Assembly (NCBI GenBank): GCA_014898425.1
Contig: RCSZ01000007.1
Location: 372,001 to 436,000 of the forward strand
DNA: 64,000 nucleotides
From: Botryotinia globosa
Lineage: Eukaryota; Ascomycota; Leotiomycetes; Helotiales; Sclerotiniaceae
Direction of reading: 5' to 3'
The stretch's first letter is position 1; each line of letters opens with the position of its first letter. Below, in pieces: positions 11,904 to 25,556 of this stretch. Under the pieces are notes generated by a model. It made no database searches. It was not told where the DNA came from and worked only from the letters and a program-made list of their open reading frames with translations. Position numbers and translations under genes: made by a program.

Positions 11904-13195
11904 ATGCCTCCTTCACCACAAACTCCTAGGCATAGCCGACACCCTTCCGCACTGGATTTCTCACCCTCAACAATGAGCCTTTCACGTAGACTTTCCAAAT
12001 CTTCCATACATACACCGACTACACCAAACCATATGAGTCGAGACTTTAGTAGTAGTGTTGATGGAGTTGGTATGGATGTACTTGGATCAGCGCAAAACGG
12101 AGGAAATGGACTTGGAAATCTAGCAGATGAATTAGCAGATGCATGGAGCGAAGACGAAGGAGAAATGGACGAAGCAGATCTCAATTTTCAAAGCACTGCG
12201 CCAACGGAATCGGATAATGAGGATGCGGAAGAAGACAAGAATGCAGTGAGGGATAGTGGTGTAGATGTTACGAGTCCCAAAAAACAACATAAGGCTATGA
12301 ATTCAAATTCGACCTTAACACCGCCGACAGCCGGGCATGGGAGAGTTCATGCGTTAGGCCACGCGAGGTCGCCTTCTGAGTATGATGGAAGTGATTATGG
12401 GGGAGATTCGGATTTGGAGAGTCCGGCCTTTGGACCGGCTTTATTGGCGAGAATGGATATGGTGGAGGGGTTGGCAAGGAGGGGTACGGAAAATAACGGG
12501 AGTCAAGCTGATGGAGTTGTTAAGAGGGTTATTGAAAGTTTGAAAGATTTAGGAGGTCAGTCCGGGGTGGAGGGAAATACTACTAGGTTTGTTACTCTTT
12601 CTGGATATTCTATATCTTTCATTTCCTCCTTTCGTCAGAGAGATCTACGTCGTACTCCTGTAAAAATGCTAACCCAAGCAAAAGACTAGTAACAACTCAT
12701 ACAGCGCTTTCTACGCACCTCCTTCATCAAACCCGTCTCATCCAGAACCTTTCTCACCCCCTCTTCTCTCCCCTGTCCGCGCCGCCTACTCCGGAATTTA
12801 TAGACGCACTCCTCCCTCTTCTCGACACCCTTAGCGAATCCATCCCTCGCCCATCAACACAATCCCTCTCATCGATTACCTCCTTACATTCTCTGACCAC
12901 CGATTTAATTCAAACAATAACATACTTGTCGGATACATTACATATGTCTAGACAAACTACAGTACAAGCATCGAGGAAATTGAAATCAGCAAAAGAATTG
13001 GTCGGCGAAATGAGAAGGGAAGAGGAGCTCAGAGAAGAAGGAGAGAAGTGGGTAGAACAGGGAGATTGGGAGAAAAGGCTGCGGGAAAGAGAATGCGCCG
13101 GGGTCTGTAGAGGGGTAGTCGGGGGATTTGAACAGGTTTGTGAAGACTGGAGAAGGAGATTAGTAGAGAGTGCTGGTGGTGAGGTGGGTGCTTGA
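11904..13195 (+). CDS. acidic, Ser-rich protein with helical C-terminus, function unknown
   Basis: Exons 11904-12586 and 12685-13195 give 397 residues. The 98-bp intron has donor GTTTGT, branch GCTAAC and acceptor AAAAG. The start ATG follows GTCAAA. The first ~45 residues are Pro/Ser-rich with basic patches (TPRHSRHPSALDFSPS). An acidic stretch (LADELADAWSEDEGEMDEADL) lies at about 72-95, and further Ser/Asp-rich linkers follow. From about residue 190 the protein becomes helical: ALLARMDMVEGLARRG, VVKRVIESLKDLGGQ, then after the splice LVTTHTALSTHLLHQTRLIQNL, DALLPLLDTLSESI and a long charged helix (RQTTVQASRKLKSAKELVGEMRREEELREEGEKW). The pattern suits a cytoplasmic scaffold or coiled-coil adaptor, possibly cytoskeletal; that is inference only. 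Confidence 0.72.
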
Positions 13196-16100
13196 GATGG
13201 TAGTATGGAAGAGGGCATGATATGGAATGGCATACAGATGTTGGGAGAAAATACACCCGCGACGAATAAATACCAAGATTCAAGGCAAGAGCACACAAAG
13301 TGCGAGATGTCGATAAACATAGAAAGACGAGAAGTTATCTAAACACCAGACCGAATAGGGGAATGGGTTCAGGTCGGGCGCTTGGATGGATATCCGGATA
13401 GATAGTTGGTTGACTGGTTAGTTGGCTGGCTGGTTCACCACTTGGATGGATGGATGCATGGATGGATAATATAGAAGGCGTGAAGATAAATAGACAGATG
13501 AGCCTTTCTCCTCGTCAAATAAAAATATAAATACAAATTAAACTTATGACTCTTTTGTAGACATATGGATTGAGGAAGGGTGAGGGGTACATCCCCGAAG
13601 TCGGGCAAAGAGTTTGAGGTTGGTATGAAAGGTTTCAAGTATGAGATCTGGGTTCGTCACATCAGAATATAGACTTGCAAAAGAACCCCTAAGATGTTAC
13701 TATGGTTGGATCAAAGCAGTCGCTTTGACTCGTTTAGGGGGGTAGAGGGGAGATTTGTTATCAGAGAATATTTCAGAAAACATATTTAACGGATAACGAT
13801 AATATTCTTACATTATTTTTAAATAGGAGTTAGATCAAGTGCTATCAAACATAGCAAATGCCAGCGGAAAGAGGGCTTGATAATGGTGATGAGATCTTAA
13901 TGAGTGGTGATAATTCGTCATTGTTATGGGGTGCTCTCGCTTCGTCGCTTAGAGTTGAAATCCATTCATGAGTTTAGAATTTGGTTTCCTAGGGGTGGGT
14001 TGGGGTTGTGAGTTGGAGGGAAGTATAGTGCGCAGCGTAGGGTGATTTTGGTGCTCTAGAGAGCAGCAATGGTTCACTTGGAAACTCTCTATTTCGTTTA
14101 GTGTGAGTGATTCTGGAGAGTTTACTCTTGGTCAAGAAATATTTATGTAGCCATCGTTTGGTGCGCGGAGTGGGGATTGGGATGTTGCGAGCGGAGTGGA
14201 GCAGAGTAGGGCAAGAGTGAATGGTATAGTCAGAAGGGCTCCATGTTATGTGCACCTTCCTAGGTGGATATGACAGTTGGTTTCTCGTTTGGGCTCGGGC
14301 TTAATTATCGTCAATTCTTAGATAGCAATGGTGGATATCCTGAGATGACTGTTCTCGCATACCGGCTGCATCCCAGTGTAGTAGAGAGCTATAGAGTCTT
14401 CCGTGTATCTGAGGTAAATCTATCAATCTAAGAGCAGCTTCAATATCAACATGAATTGCGGCCAGTAACCGAGGATATCCAGAACTCTTTCTATGGTTTG
14501 CTGTGTTCGTTTCGAGCTGAGAGATACGGTACCCGAATCAACAGAGAAATATCGGGGGGTTCTTTCTTGTGGCTTGGTTGCTATGTGAGAACAGGTTTTG
14601 TATGACAATAGATGGTAAAAAACAGGAATTGACAACAAAGGTGCTGGAACAAAAAGATGGTATTCTGGTTAGAGCCTTGATGGGTCTACTCCTTTTGATG
14701 CTCCTGAACCGATGTGGACTCTGCAGGACATCTCAGTGGTGCAATGACTGTTCCTTGATTGGTAATATACCTGTCACTTGTGGACTTACTGAAGATGCTT
14801 TGATACAAGACTTTCTTTTCTAGTCAGGTACTAAGAAGTTTGCTGAGAAAATGAAAAGGATGAAGGTTCAGTTGGTGAATCCATCAGATGTGTAACTAGG
14901 TACTTGCAATTATGCGAAGGAATCACTTAGATTTTGAGGAGTGTCATGCCCAAATCCCCATGTAACTGTTGCAACTCTACTCCATTAAAACAATTCACTG
15001 TTTCTCGTGACCTCTACCCCTCTTGTACTGCAACAGTCGAGAGTGTTTTGTCCTCTGGTGTGGATATATAAACACTAGAATATCACTTGCATGTTCTCCA
15101 TTATGGGAACACAGAGTATGGAGACCTATAATGTGCGCCTTTCGGAGAGAAATTTCTTTCTTCGTATTATGTAAATTTATTTGTACTGGGGAAGAGTATG
15201 ATGAAATGGAAGGAGAAAGGGGAGGCATATGGATTGGGATATGACAGATAGTGAGAATGACAACAAGTTCTACCGCAATTGACAATAGTAGCAAATAACT
15301 GAGATTGAAAATGAAGTTCTATGAGATTAGATGGATGATACACGAAAATGCTATACATAGGTATCCATCCGCATGCCATGCAGAGGCCGTTATCTAGATG
15401 CCATAGCACTACTCTTTTGCAGATCTGATTGCTGCTAGATGATTTCTTACCTCCACCTGGCTCTAGTGTGCTTCTCAAGTTCCCTTTACTTTGCACTTAC
15501 GGTTCTACGAAAGTACCTTAATACTCACCTTGAAACTTTGAGAAATTGAGCCTGTAGTGAATGCAGACAGGCAAGGTGTAGCATGGCTGTTCTTGATCGC
15601 GTTAGTGTAGATCATTCACTTGCTCGCCAGAGCTTCTTAATTAGTTTAAAAGACTCCATTGAGAATTAGGAGTTTTCAAATCACAAGGTTGTTTCTCAAG
15701 TCCATACATTTATCGAAGCCATCTTATGGAAAGCGGTAGCTCTCACTCTGAGATATAGATGATGATTGGGAGTACGGGTCGTTTAGATTTAAGCAATTAA
15801 TTGTCGGGCTTCCGAGCAGAGCTTGGAGAGATATGTAATTCAACGGAGAGGCGAGTTAATTGAATGAGTACGCGATGAAATGGGTTGGACTAGGTGGCAA
15901 TGACTACTTTCAATGTCTCCCTTGTTGAGAGACAGCGATTTTGGAAAGGTGGCGACGGTATGATCAGAATTAGATGAGAGAATCATTTTATACTGCCAAC
16001 TCAGCACCAAGTTTCCTCTTTTTTCTACCATAGACTCTCAACACAGTATTCGAGATGAAATTCATCCAGCTTTAGAATTCCACCAGACTCCTAAGTTTCT

Positions 16101-19100
16101 TTAATAACGTTCTTGAACTCTCTACAAAATCAATGTGAACAAGAAGATCAACACTATCTGACAAATACTGCGAACTAGTTTTGCAGCTGGAGATCATCTA
16201 CTTTTGCGAGATTCACTTATTTTACTGTATATCCAGATTTCAATTTTACAACAGCCAGATGTGGGATTGTGGATCGAACTAGTGTAGCGTTTTCTTCTTC
16301 ATCATACCCCAATATTTCATTATATAAGCTACAGCTTCGATCGAGAATTATAAGCCCGCAGAGATAAGCTCCAGTCGAGAGACATTGGTTCAGGAGAAAT
16401 AATTGATACAAACTTTATGATCGCTGAGGTGTGTCGTCGACTTTTTGTGCTACGTGGATACTTGATCAAGGCATTTTAATTTGATGATGCGAAGTAAGAA
16501 CGTCAGAAAATTTGGGATTGATATATATCACTCAGTGACAGCGAAAGCATCGTTAGTGTTCTAGTTCTAGCGTTGATAACAACAAGCGATTGAAAAAGGA
16601 ACAACGGTGAGAGAGTATGAATGAGGGTATACGATATTCGTCCGGTGCAGACTTGTGATACATAGAATCTGACCTTTAGACTTGTACATATGTTGCTCTT
16701 CAGAGCCCATGTAGCTTCCTAAAGGATCTAATGTCATAGACAGACGTTTTGTGATGCGTGATCCAGTTCGTTTGCAGGTTTGAGTGACTAGAAATGACAT
16801 CACTCATCCGAAATATGTTCACAACAGCACGGGTATCTCAACAATAAATGGTATAACGAAAGCGGGATGAAAGGATGAGAGGATGGAGAATTGCAAGACC
16901 CCTTCATTATCAGTACAATGTGTAATCTAACCCGCCCCTGGGAGGATTTTTTGATGCTTCAGAGCAGGTTTATGAACATTGCACAATCGTGAGTGTTGAT
17001 TGATTGATTGGTTATAGTGAAGGAGATCTCGATGAGATGGACTATCTTTATAAAGCCCTTTCAATGCAACAACCCCCAAGGCGTAACCTCGAGGCTCTCA
17101 TAAAGAATTCACTGCTCTAAAAGTTGCCCATAACTACCTACCTAGGTAATGAAGCAGTGATTCACATACACGAAAATGATTCAGTGCCTCATCTTTCACC
17201 CCAATCTTGTTATCGCTTATTTGCAATACTATTTAGATCGCATCCCATGACAGAATTCTTGTGCTTGCGCTCCATAACCCATAACTATATGTCGGCTTAT
17301 CTTCTGAAATGGCTTTGAATCATTCGCATATCAAAAGGTCGCTTCTGGTAATACCATAAACGATAGACTGAAACTTCTCAACCTTCCTTGATCTCTATTT
17401 CTTCTCAAAAGCAGATTGCTGTCACTCAAACATCTCGCTTAATGCAAATTGCAATGATTAGGTTATTCCCGACAACGAAGGGTTCGAATGGTGGATCCAA
17501 TAACTCATTTATTCGAAGATGATTTATGTTAGCAGGAAAAGCTTTGCAAACTCGTTGAGCTGCAGATGAAATTGTAGGTTCGATTTGACCTCCATCGTAG
17601 AACTCGACACCACCTCAAACCCCCATTGTACAGAGAATATTTTGCACGATTTGTCTCTCTTTATAGTGAATCAGAAAAGATTCTGGCCTTCTCCTCCTTC
17701 CCTTTTCAGTACACCCACTTTTCAATCCAACATCATTCAAGTTCAGTGCATCGGATGGATTAAATTACCTAGGGTTCAATTTGATCACGCGTGCACGAAG
17801 ATAAGACTCACTCAATGCACCCTCCTGTGGGCTCTATGTATATTCTTTAAAAAAGCTAAACAATACCCTGCCAAGTCTCAAATTTCAAGCATGATAGGTA
17901 GACAAGATCTGTGACTCCCGTGTTATCATGTACGAGTTGAGTTGTTGACGAAGATTGATTGAAGAGATGTGAGATTATGCCATTTATTTATGTCGAATAA
18001 TTGAACATGAACACACGACAACTCAAGCTGCGAATAGAAAGCAAGTTTAAAAATTGGGCTGATATGAAAATAGCAATGAACAGACAAATGAAGCCAAAGA
18101 TTTTTATCACATTTGACGATGATAAACCTGGATGAACAACTTGCAAACCGCAGACACATGGTTGAAGATACATCGGTATTATGGTGTAGTAATCAAGAAT
18201 TACTTCCTTTAACAACTTCGTACATCCCCGCTGGAGTGTATTCAAATACTTACGCGAGTATTTGTTTATAAACGGCAGTTAGGACTCAATACACTGTTCA
18301 TCACAAGTCTAGCTACATACAACATGATAAATCATTCAACAACAACAAAATCAACATCTCAACTCAGATTATCAAACTGAATATTCTCAACAAAAGCCTT
18401 GTGCTAGCTTAGCATACAGCCGGACAGATTTAACGAGCAGTACTTTTTAAAATACCTCGCAGACATCGTTGTTTTATTCGAAGTGTTGAGTAATATTCAT
18501 TGTGACGATGGTCGTCCTGGCGGAGATCGGGTTCATTTATCTGGGACAGAGAGGTTCAGACTTCTTGGAGAGCCTAAACTCTGACCGCTAATTGCATATT
18601 CACTATCTTGCTCACCATGCTCGGGGGTTCACATGCTTTTAATCACATTCGCGTGAATGATGGACCACTTGTGTCCCGTATATTATCGCTTACAATTGTA
18701 GATCTACTTCAGACTACCGCGTCAATACTTGAGATCTATTTAAGAAAGGCAAAGCGAAGACTCTTCATTCTCACGCGCTCTTGATAAAAGGCACACACGG
18801 ATCTTAGGGCCAGAGTCCTAGTAGCTTTGAAGTTATCGTCCATATCTTACTCAGATTTCTGATATCTCCAATCTTGCGCAAGAGTCTAACCTTCCCGTAT
18901 TTGTGATGTGGTCTGGATTTTCCGATAGATTAGATGAGTGGCACTCACCCAATGATAAAACGACAACAGTTATGAAGTTAATGATGATGATAATCATTGC
19001 CTCAAAGTGCGGCAATGATTGATACCCTTAATCACTTCCGTTGAATCTATACCTGGCCATAGTTGCCTACAGTACGATTGGGTAGATAGCATTTATATGT

Positions 19101-19659
19101 GCCTTTAATAGGCCCTGAAACGACAGCATCTATTACCAATCTCGCCCTTCAATGAGTGAGAAATATTGCACTATTTTGCTTTTCTTGGGAAACCAGTCTC
19201 TTTTATGCAATGGGGTGAGATGTGATCTATTCAAGGCCTGTACTTCTTCCTCACACATCCGTGGATTGAGGTTGCATAGAAAATCTTGAGTGAAATGATT
19301 CCTGGTAGCAAACAAGATGCTTTCTATCTGAACAAGAGTGAATTATAGGTCCTTGACCCTTCGACGCTAGTCCTGCTTATTTAAAGCTTCATGGTACGGT
19401 ATCCAGCTTGAAATATCCGATGACTATTAGTCATCTAGTGACAAAAAACGCAGGAGAAGCTGAATGTAGTTGCAGAATGAATACATAAGACACGCGTGTG
19501 GAGATTAAATGCAAATAATGAGCATGAATTAGCCGTTGATTTGTTTGCCAGACGAAGAAGACAATCTACACATTAGGTGAAGTGGGAAAGCGGATAGCAA
19601 GGACTTGTTTGACAATATTAAGAGTTGTCAGATGATATATCCATAGCTTGTAAAAAAAA
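13196..19659. other. 6.5-kb gene-free stretch left of the retroelements
   Basis: No frame on either strand has family character, and I could not assemble a spliced gene. Base composition is ordinary, unlike the RIP-mutated block that starts at 19,665. A tetranucleotide-type tract lies at its left end, and one TACCTAGGTA palindrome at 17,139. Confidence 0.45.
13381..13470. repeat. imperfect GGAT/GGCT/GGTT tetranucleotide tract
   Basis: The stretch is built of variants of a four-base unit (ggat, gata, ggtt, ggct), including ggatggatggatgcatggat near its end. It lies just downstream of the acidic two-exon gene. Confidence 0.75.
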
Positions 19660-19664
19660 CCTAC
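19660..19664. repeat. target-site duplication CCTAC, left copy
   Basis: CCTAC directly precedes the TGTCGGG end of the left Copia LTR and is repeated unchanged at 32767-32771, directly after the right LTR. Confidence 0.88.
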
Positions 19665-19836
19665 TGTCGGGACATCGATCATGTGATCAAAGAGGGCACT
19701 GTATTAACTAACGTTGTGCTAGCGCTTCCCTATATATATTTAGTATCTAGCTTCTCATAGTTAATAATGATCAAGAATGAATATAACTATATAGGATTAA
19801 GTATTTATATTTATATCAATTAAATTGATATCAATA
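19665..19836 (+). repeat. Copia left LTR
   Basis: The 172 bp align without gaps to 32595-32766. By direct comparison there are 44 differences and every one is a transition. It starts TGTCGGGACA. It ends ...ATCAATA, where the usual terminal CA appears mutated to TA. The first ~100 bp retain more G and C than the rest of the element. Confidence 0.9.
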
Positions 19837-22280
19837 TTAATTAATGATATTACAAATTAGGGTCTTAGATTCTATTAAAAGCATTAGGTATTTTTATATA
19901 GTATTCAGGATTAATAGAAATTCTGAAAAGATTATAAAAAAGATATCATTGTATTAAATATAATATACTATCTTTTTTTATAGTATTAGAAAATATACTC
20001 CGAATAATTATATTAGAAAGATATATTTAAGAAGTTTGGTTTTATTAAATGTAATAAATCGATTTTGTATTTATTATATATTTATCTTTGTATTATATAT
20101 TGTATTAGATAAGACAAAGATTTTTATTACTTTTTATATTTATAAAAAACTTTTTTATATATATAAATATATATATATTTATAACAACTTTTGAAATATT
20201 CTTATTTATATATACAAATATATCAGAAAGCAATACTATTCTAATTGCTAAGGATATCATTAATAAGAATATATATATAAAGAAGAAAGAGAAAAAGTAT
20301 AAAAAATGGTTTAATTTATTAAAAATAATACTAGATAATAAAAGAGTTATTGTTATTAATAATAAGAAACTTACTAAATATATCAAATTCAAATATAAAT
20401 AATACAATTACAAGGATATTAATAATAATAATCTAATAAAAATCTTTCATTATAATTTCAGAATATTTATAATCATACAATTCCTGAAAATCTATTAGAT
20501 TTATATATAAAAGCTACATATAATATTATATATTTGAAAAGTATATCTATCAAAAACAAATATTGAAGTATTTATAGTTTTATTTAAATAATCTTATAAG
20601 ATTATTATTAATAAATAAATAAAAGTATAAATTCAAGAAGCTTTAAAAAATATTAATATTAAAAAATCTAAATTTAAGTTTAAAACTATTTGTAAATTTA
20701 TTAAAAACGATTTTAAATATATGGATAAAGATGATAAAAGTAAGTATAATGAAAATGAAGATATGAGAGATTTTGATTGGAGGTTTACCTCCTTAATATT
20801 CTTGTCGCCTGCGAGGGTCGAAGGTGTGTATAGATATGAAAAAAGAGAACCTCGTTTAATGAGACCCGATTCAAGCGATTTGATTGGCTTGATTTAAGTG
20901 ATCTGATTAGTTCGACTTTCTTGGCATTGTGATTATAGTGTAGAAATGTATATTTTTAAAAGTTTTCAATAAAATTATTTAAATTAGTTGAATAAAAAGA
21001 GAACAAAAGTAGTAACTATATAAAAGAAATTAAGAGCTTTCAAATAATATATTTTTTATATTATTAGTTTCAAAACTAAGAGTTTTCCAAAGGGTTGAAG
21101 TTTAATTAGTATAGATATAGTTAGAGCTTATATAATCAATGAAAAGAGAATTATATTGAATGTAGTGAGTTTAAAATTAATAAAAATTATTTTAATATTA
21201 TAGCTTTTGTAGTTCAGTAATATAATTAATGATTTGAAGTGAAGTGATTCATTAAAAATAAAAATAAAGTAAAAATAAAAAGTAAAAAAAAGAAATAAAA
21301 AAAAGAAGTAAAAAAAAAAAGTAAAAAAATAAAGTAAAAAAAAGAAATAAAAAAATAAAGTAAGAAAAAAAATAAGAAAAATAAGAAAAAGTAATATAAT
21401 AAAGTAAACCGACTTCGCCTGCAAGCTTTCAATAAAATTTCTTTTTTAAATTTTTATAATAATAAATATAATTATATAATACTTTCTCAAAAAGCAAGGG
21501 GTCCGGGGGCTCGCAGGCCCCTGGTAATAGGAATGATGATAATAATAGAAATAACAAAGATTATAAATCTCGAAAGGATAAAATACTAATACTATATTTC
21601 AATATATAATCTCTTATTAATTTATTGAAATTCTATATTAATAATAAGAAATATAATAGGAATAATAATAATTTCGATTTCAAGCTTTCAATATTTTATA
21701 AAATCTTATAATATATAGAGATATTTATAAATATATATTATAAAGTATTTTCGATTATATTTAAAAAAATTATATTTCAGTTTTTTTATATTAATTATAA
21801 TTCATTATTATTGATATTTAAAGAGTTTTATATTTATATATAGAATAATTTCGAAGGGGATAAATATTAATAAAATATATTATTGAAATGGAATAGTATT
21901 ATTTTGAAATCGATCAAAAAGGAATATAGAAATAAGTTGTTTAATAAATGTTTTATAATTATAATCAAGTAATTATATATATTGTAATATTGATTCGATT
22001 TTGTTATATAATAAATATTCTATTTTTATAATAAATTTATATTTGTTTGTGAAAATATAGAGGTATATAATTTAGTTTGTTTTGATTCTAAGAAAAAAGT
22101 GTTTGGTTTGATTAATCAATTGTAATAATCTATTAGTATATAGAAAAGATTGTATAAGGATGGAGGGAATGTAGTGTTATTTATTAATAGGAAATTTTGT
22201 AGTAATAGTAATTATAGTAATAATTGGAGTGATTTTAGGGATTCCAGGAATAATAATAATTTTAGAAATAATTTATATAA
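19837..22280 (+). other. Copia gag region, degraded
   Basis: By position this should hold the primer-binding site and gag. I cannot read a continuous gag: stops are frequent in all frames. Two less AT-rich islands remain, at about 20770-20950 and 21409-21534, and a 158-base cytosine-free A-rich stretch lies at 21251-21408. Confidence 0.55.
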
Positions 22281-23110
22281 TAAATGATAATATTTAGGTT
22301 TTTCTAATCAATATAATTATTATTGGATATATAAAAAAGAAGAGTATTGATTAATGAAATATTTTAAAAAGGAATAAAATAAGAATAAATATAAATATAG
22401 AGAGAAGATTAAAGATAATAATAATAATATGTTTAATAAATATTATGATTAATGAATGATTGAATATAAAGAAGAGGTTATTGATATAGAGTTTGATTTA
22501 GAGATTGAAATAAGCTTGTTTTTTGTGGATCTTGATATTGAAGATAATATAAATAAAATATTTTTTATAAATTCTAAGTTTATTAATAGTTAGGAAATAT
22601 TCAATTAGTTATTGTTTAATATAATATTGTATATAATGATTAGAAACTTTATTGAAATAGTTTTATTTGTAGAAAATACAATAAATATTTTTTATATAAG
22701 TTATATAAATAAAGAATTTTTTGGTATATATATTGATATAATATATATAAAAAAATCAATAGTTGGAATTAAATAATATTATGTATAGAAGTAGATCTGT
22801 TTAATTGAATATAATTTATTAATAGTAGGGATTGTAAATATATATTTTGGGAAAAGAATTGTAATATTAATAAAATCATTCCAAGTTGTTGTATTGTTTG
22901 GAAATATCAATTTTTATATTGTAAATATTAATATTCCATTTTTATTGAGTTTTGAAAATATAGATTGTTTTAAAGTATTTTATAATAATATTATTAATTA
23001 ATTTATTACTCTAAAGGGTGAATATTCTATTATTAGAAAATATGAGTATATGTTTTTAATATGGAAGATAGATATAAATCAATTCATTTAAGAATCGATT
23101 TATTAGAATA
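22280..23110 (+). pseudogene. Copia zinc knuckle and aspartic protease remnant
   Basis: Near 22290-22370 a Cys/His-knuckle-like stretch followed by a Lys/Glu-rich segment can be made out. From about 22700 the frame shows a Copia protease pattern: an altered active-site region (GIYIDI where D-S/T-G-A is expected), then the spaced pieces SFQVVVLFGNINFYIVNIN and PFLLSFENIDCF. Several stop codons interrupt it, mostly TAA and TAG as expected from C-to-T change at CAA, CAG and TGG codons. Confidence 0.65.
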
Positions 23111-24200
23111 ATTGTTATTTAATAATTACAAAATTATGATATCTATATTGATAATTCAGTTATTCATTGGTATAATATTTTTATAATATATTATAATAAA
23201 TAGATTATAATAAAAATAGTAATATTATTAAGTATTTTATTAAATATTATAAATATTATCAAATATATAGCAAATTATTAGAATATTTCAAATTCATTTT
23301 ATCAAAAAACACTAAATTCAATTATATTATTTATATTGATATTATATATATTATAAATAATTTAGTTCTATATATTATTAACAAAACAATACATTATTAA
23401 ACAACTCGGTTTTTTAAAAACATTTTTGTTAAATATATATTTAATAGTTTTAAAGAATATTGAATTGATATATATATTGAACTATCAAACTATATTATTT
23501 ATAATATCAGAAAAAACTTTGTAAATAAAGAGTTTGTTCAAAATACAAAATCTATATCGATCATTATCAAAAGTATATTTATCGAAATATACAATTCTAT
23601 AAATATTATCGAAAAATATCATTACTCATTATATTGTATATATAAGATTTTAACAAAAGAATTTGAAAACAATAATCTAATTAAAATGATAATTCTTTAA
23701 ATAACAATGAAAATTATAAACAATATAACGAAACCAAATAGATTTATTCTTATATTATTAGTTTATAGAATATATTCCAAATTAAATGATATTAATCTAT
23801 TAATTGCGATAATTATTCAATATATAAAAACTATAAAAAAAGCTATAATAGAAATATATTATATTCGAATTAAAAAACAAATTATAAAAATATTGAAACT
23901 AAGGAATAAATTATTTACAATATTTATTTTTATTTTGTTATTAAATTCAAAAGTTTTAATATGGAAAAAGGGAAAAGGTGATAATATATTGAATAAGTAA
24001 ATTGAATTGTATATTCTAATTGAAATAGATAGGGAAATATATAAAGTAAAACTTTTCAATGAATTAATTAAATTCCGATTTATGTTTGTACAATTCTTTT
24101 ATATAGAATCTAAAGAAATAAAATTGAAGGATAATTATGTAAATAATAATGATAATAATATTATAATTATTAATATATTATATATAGAGATATTATAATC
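23110..24200 (+). pseudogene. Copia integrase remnant
   Basis: After the protease comes a GAG-pre-integrase remnant and then an integrase core (IDIIYIINNLVLYII, RKNFVNKEFVQN, IEIYNSINIIEKYHYSL) with the catalytic spacing still traceable. The longest surviving open part is 23707-24000, the C-terminal integrase segment, recognisable by NRFILILLVYRIYSKLND and NSKVLIWKKGKGD; it closes at a TAA and continues in frame at 24007. Confidence 0.75.
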
Positions 24201-24309
24201 TCAAATATTATTATTAATAATATAATTAGATATATAATTATATTATTATATAAAAAACAATTTAATTAGAATAATTAATATAATAAATATTGATAAAAAA
24301 TATATTACA

Positions 24310-25401
24310 AAATCATTACAATTGATTATATTCTTACAAAATGATATATTTATAAAATATATAGAATTGCGATATAAGGAAATTAATAAATTAATAAAGA
24401 ATAGAATTTTCAAAATTATTTCAAAAAATAATATTCCATTCAAAATAAAACTCTTCAAATTATATTTTATTAATGAAATGAAAAAAGAAAATATTAACAA
24501 AGTATATACAAAATCACAATTAATAATTTAAATATATCAAAATGAAAATAAAATTATTATTTTAATATAGTTACTTATTATTCAATATATTAATTAATAT
24601 ATTATTTTTATATTTACTATTATTCTATAAATATTGAATAAATATATTCAAATTTATTTATAGGATATTATACAAATATATACTTAATCGACTATAATTT
24701 TAAATAAACCTATTTATATAAAAATATTGAAAGAAATTGGATTTGAAAATAAATATATTTTGTATATTATAAAACTTTCATATAGTATCCTCGAAATAGG
24801 AAATTATTAATTTAAAATCTATTATAATTATTATAAAGATAAACTAAATATAATATAATCTATATATAATTCTTATTTATTCTATTCAATCAATAATATT
24901 GATATTATAAGGCTTCAAATCGATAATACTTTTATAATTACAAATAAAAGATTTATATATTTAAAATAAAAACAATTAAACAAAACCAACTTTATAATCA
25001 AAAACAAAAAATAACTTATAGAAAATTATTCATTTAGATTTAATAATTACTTGATTATTTTCAAAAATAATAAAATCTATCTCAATTAAAAAAAATAATA
25101 TAATAATATTAAAATAATTATAATCAAGAATATCGATATATACAAAACAAAAGGAAAAATTCGAAAAAATATTATTTTAAAAAATCAATATATTATTTAA
25201 TATATAAAGGAAGTATATATTATAATTATATATCAATTAAAAGCATTTTATTATCTTTTTGTTATTGTCTAGATAATAGATTTGAAGGAAAAAAATATAA
25301 ACAAACTTAATAAAATCATTAAATAACAAATGAATAATTTGAAAAAAGGATTTATATTTATACCTTTAAATATAGATTTTATTAAATTAATTATTTTTAT
25401 T
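24310..25401 (+). pseudogene. Copia reverse transcriptase remnant, 5' part
   Basis: The region begins ELRYKEINKLIKNRIFKII, the usual start of a fungal Copia reverse transcriptase. It continues through the polymerase segment with weakened motifs and ends at KGFIFIPLNIDFIKLIIFIDI, where the Gypsy element interrupts it. The frame resumes at 32008 with TDISFINN, so the two halves belong together. Numerous stops prevent any product. Confidence 0.8.
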
Positions 25402-25406
25402 GATAT
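25402..25406. repeat. target-site duplication of the inner element, left copy
   Basis: GATAT here matches GACAT at 32008-32012. They differ by one C/T transition, consistent with RIP after insertion. Confidence 0.82.
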
Positions 25407-25556
25407 TGTTAGGGTACGGGTAAAGACTTATATTGTACTATAAGGGTTCTAAGTGTTATGAAAGGTTGAGGCTCTATTATAGGAAGTAGGGTATATTAAG
25501 GGTATACTAAGGGTTTGTATTTAAAGTATAAAGGCAATATAGTTGGTGTTGTGATA
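25407..25556 (-). repeat. Gypsy LTR, left copy
   Basis: The 150 bp align without gaps to 31858-32007. I count 35 differences, all transitions. It begins TGTTAGGG; its last bases GATA correspond to GACA in the other copy. Confidence 0.9.

Noticed and set aside
17480..17510. GGGTTCGAATGG, similar to a tRNA B box
   Set aside because: No acceptor stem, anticodon arm or A box can be folded around it.
20105..20407. Open frame of 100 codons on the minus strand
   Set aside because: Made of Ile/Leu/Phe/Asn codons expected from A/T-rich sequence; opposite in orientation to the Copia coding strand.
21128..21432. Phe/Tyr/Leu-rich minus-strand frames resembling membrane proteins
   Set aside because: They are translations of a low-complexity A-rich tract inside the RIP-mutated Copia element.
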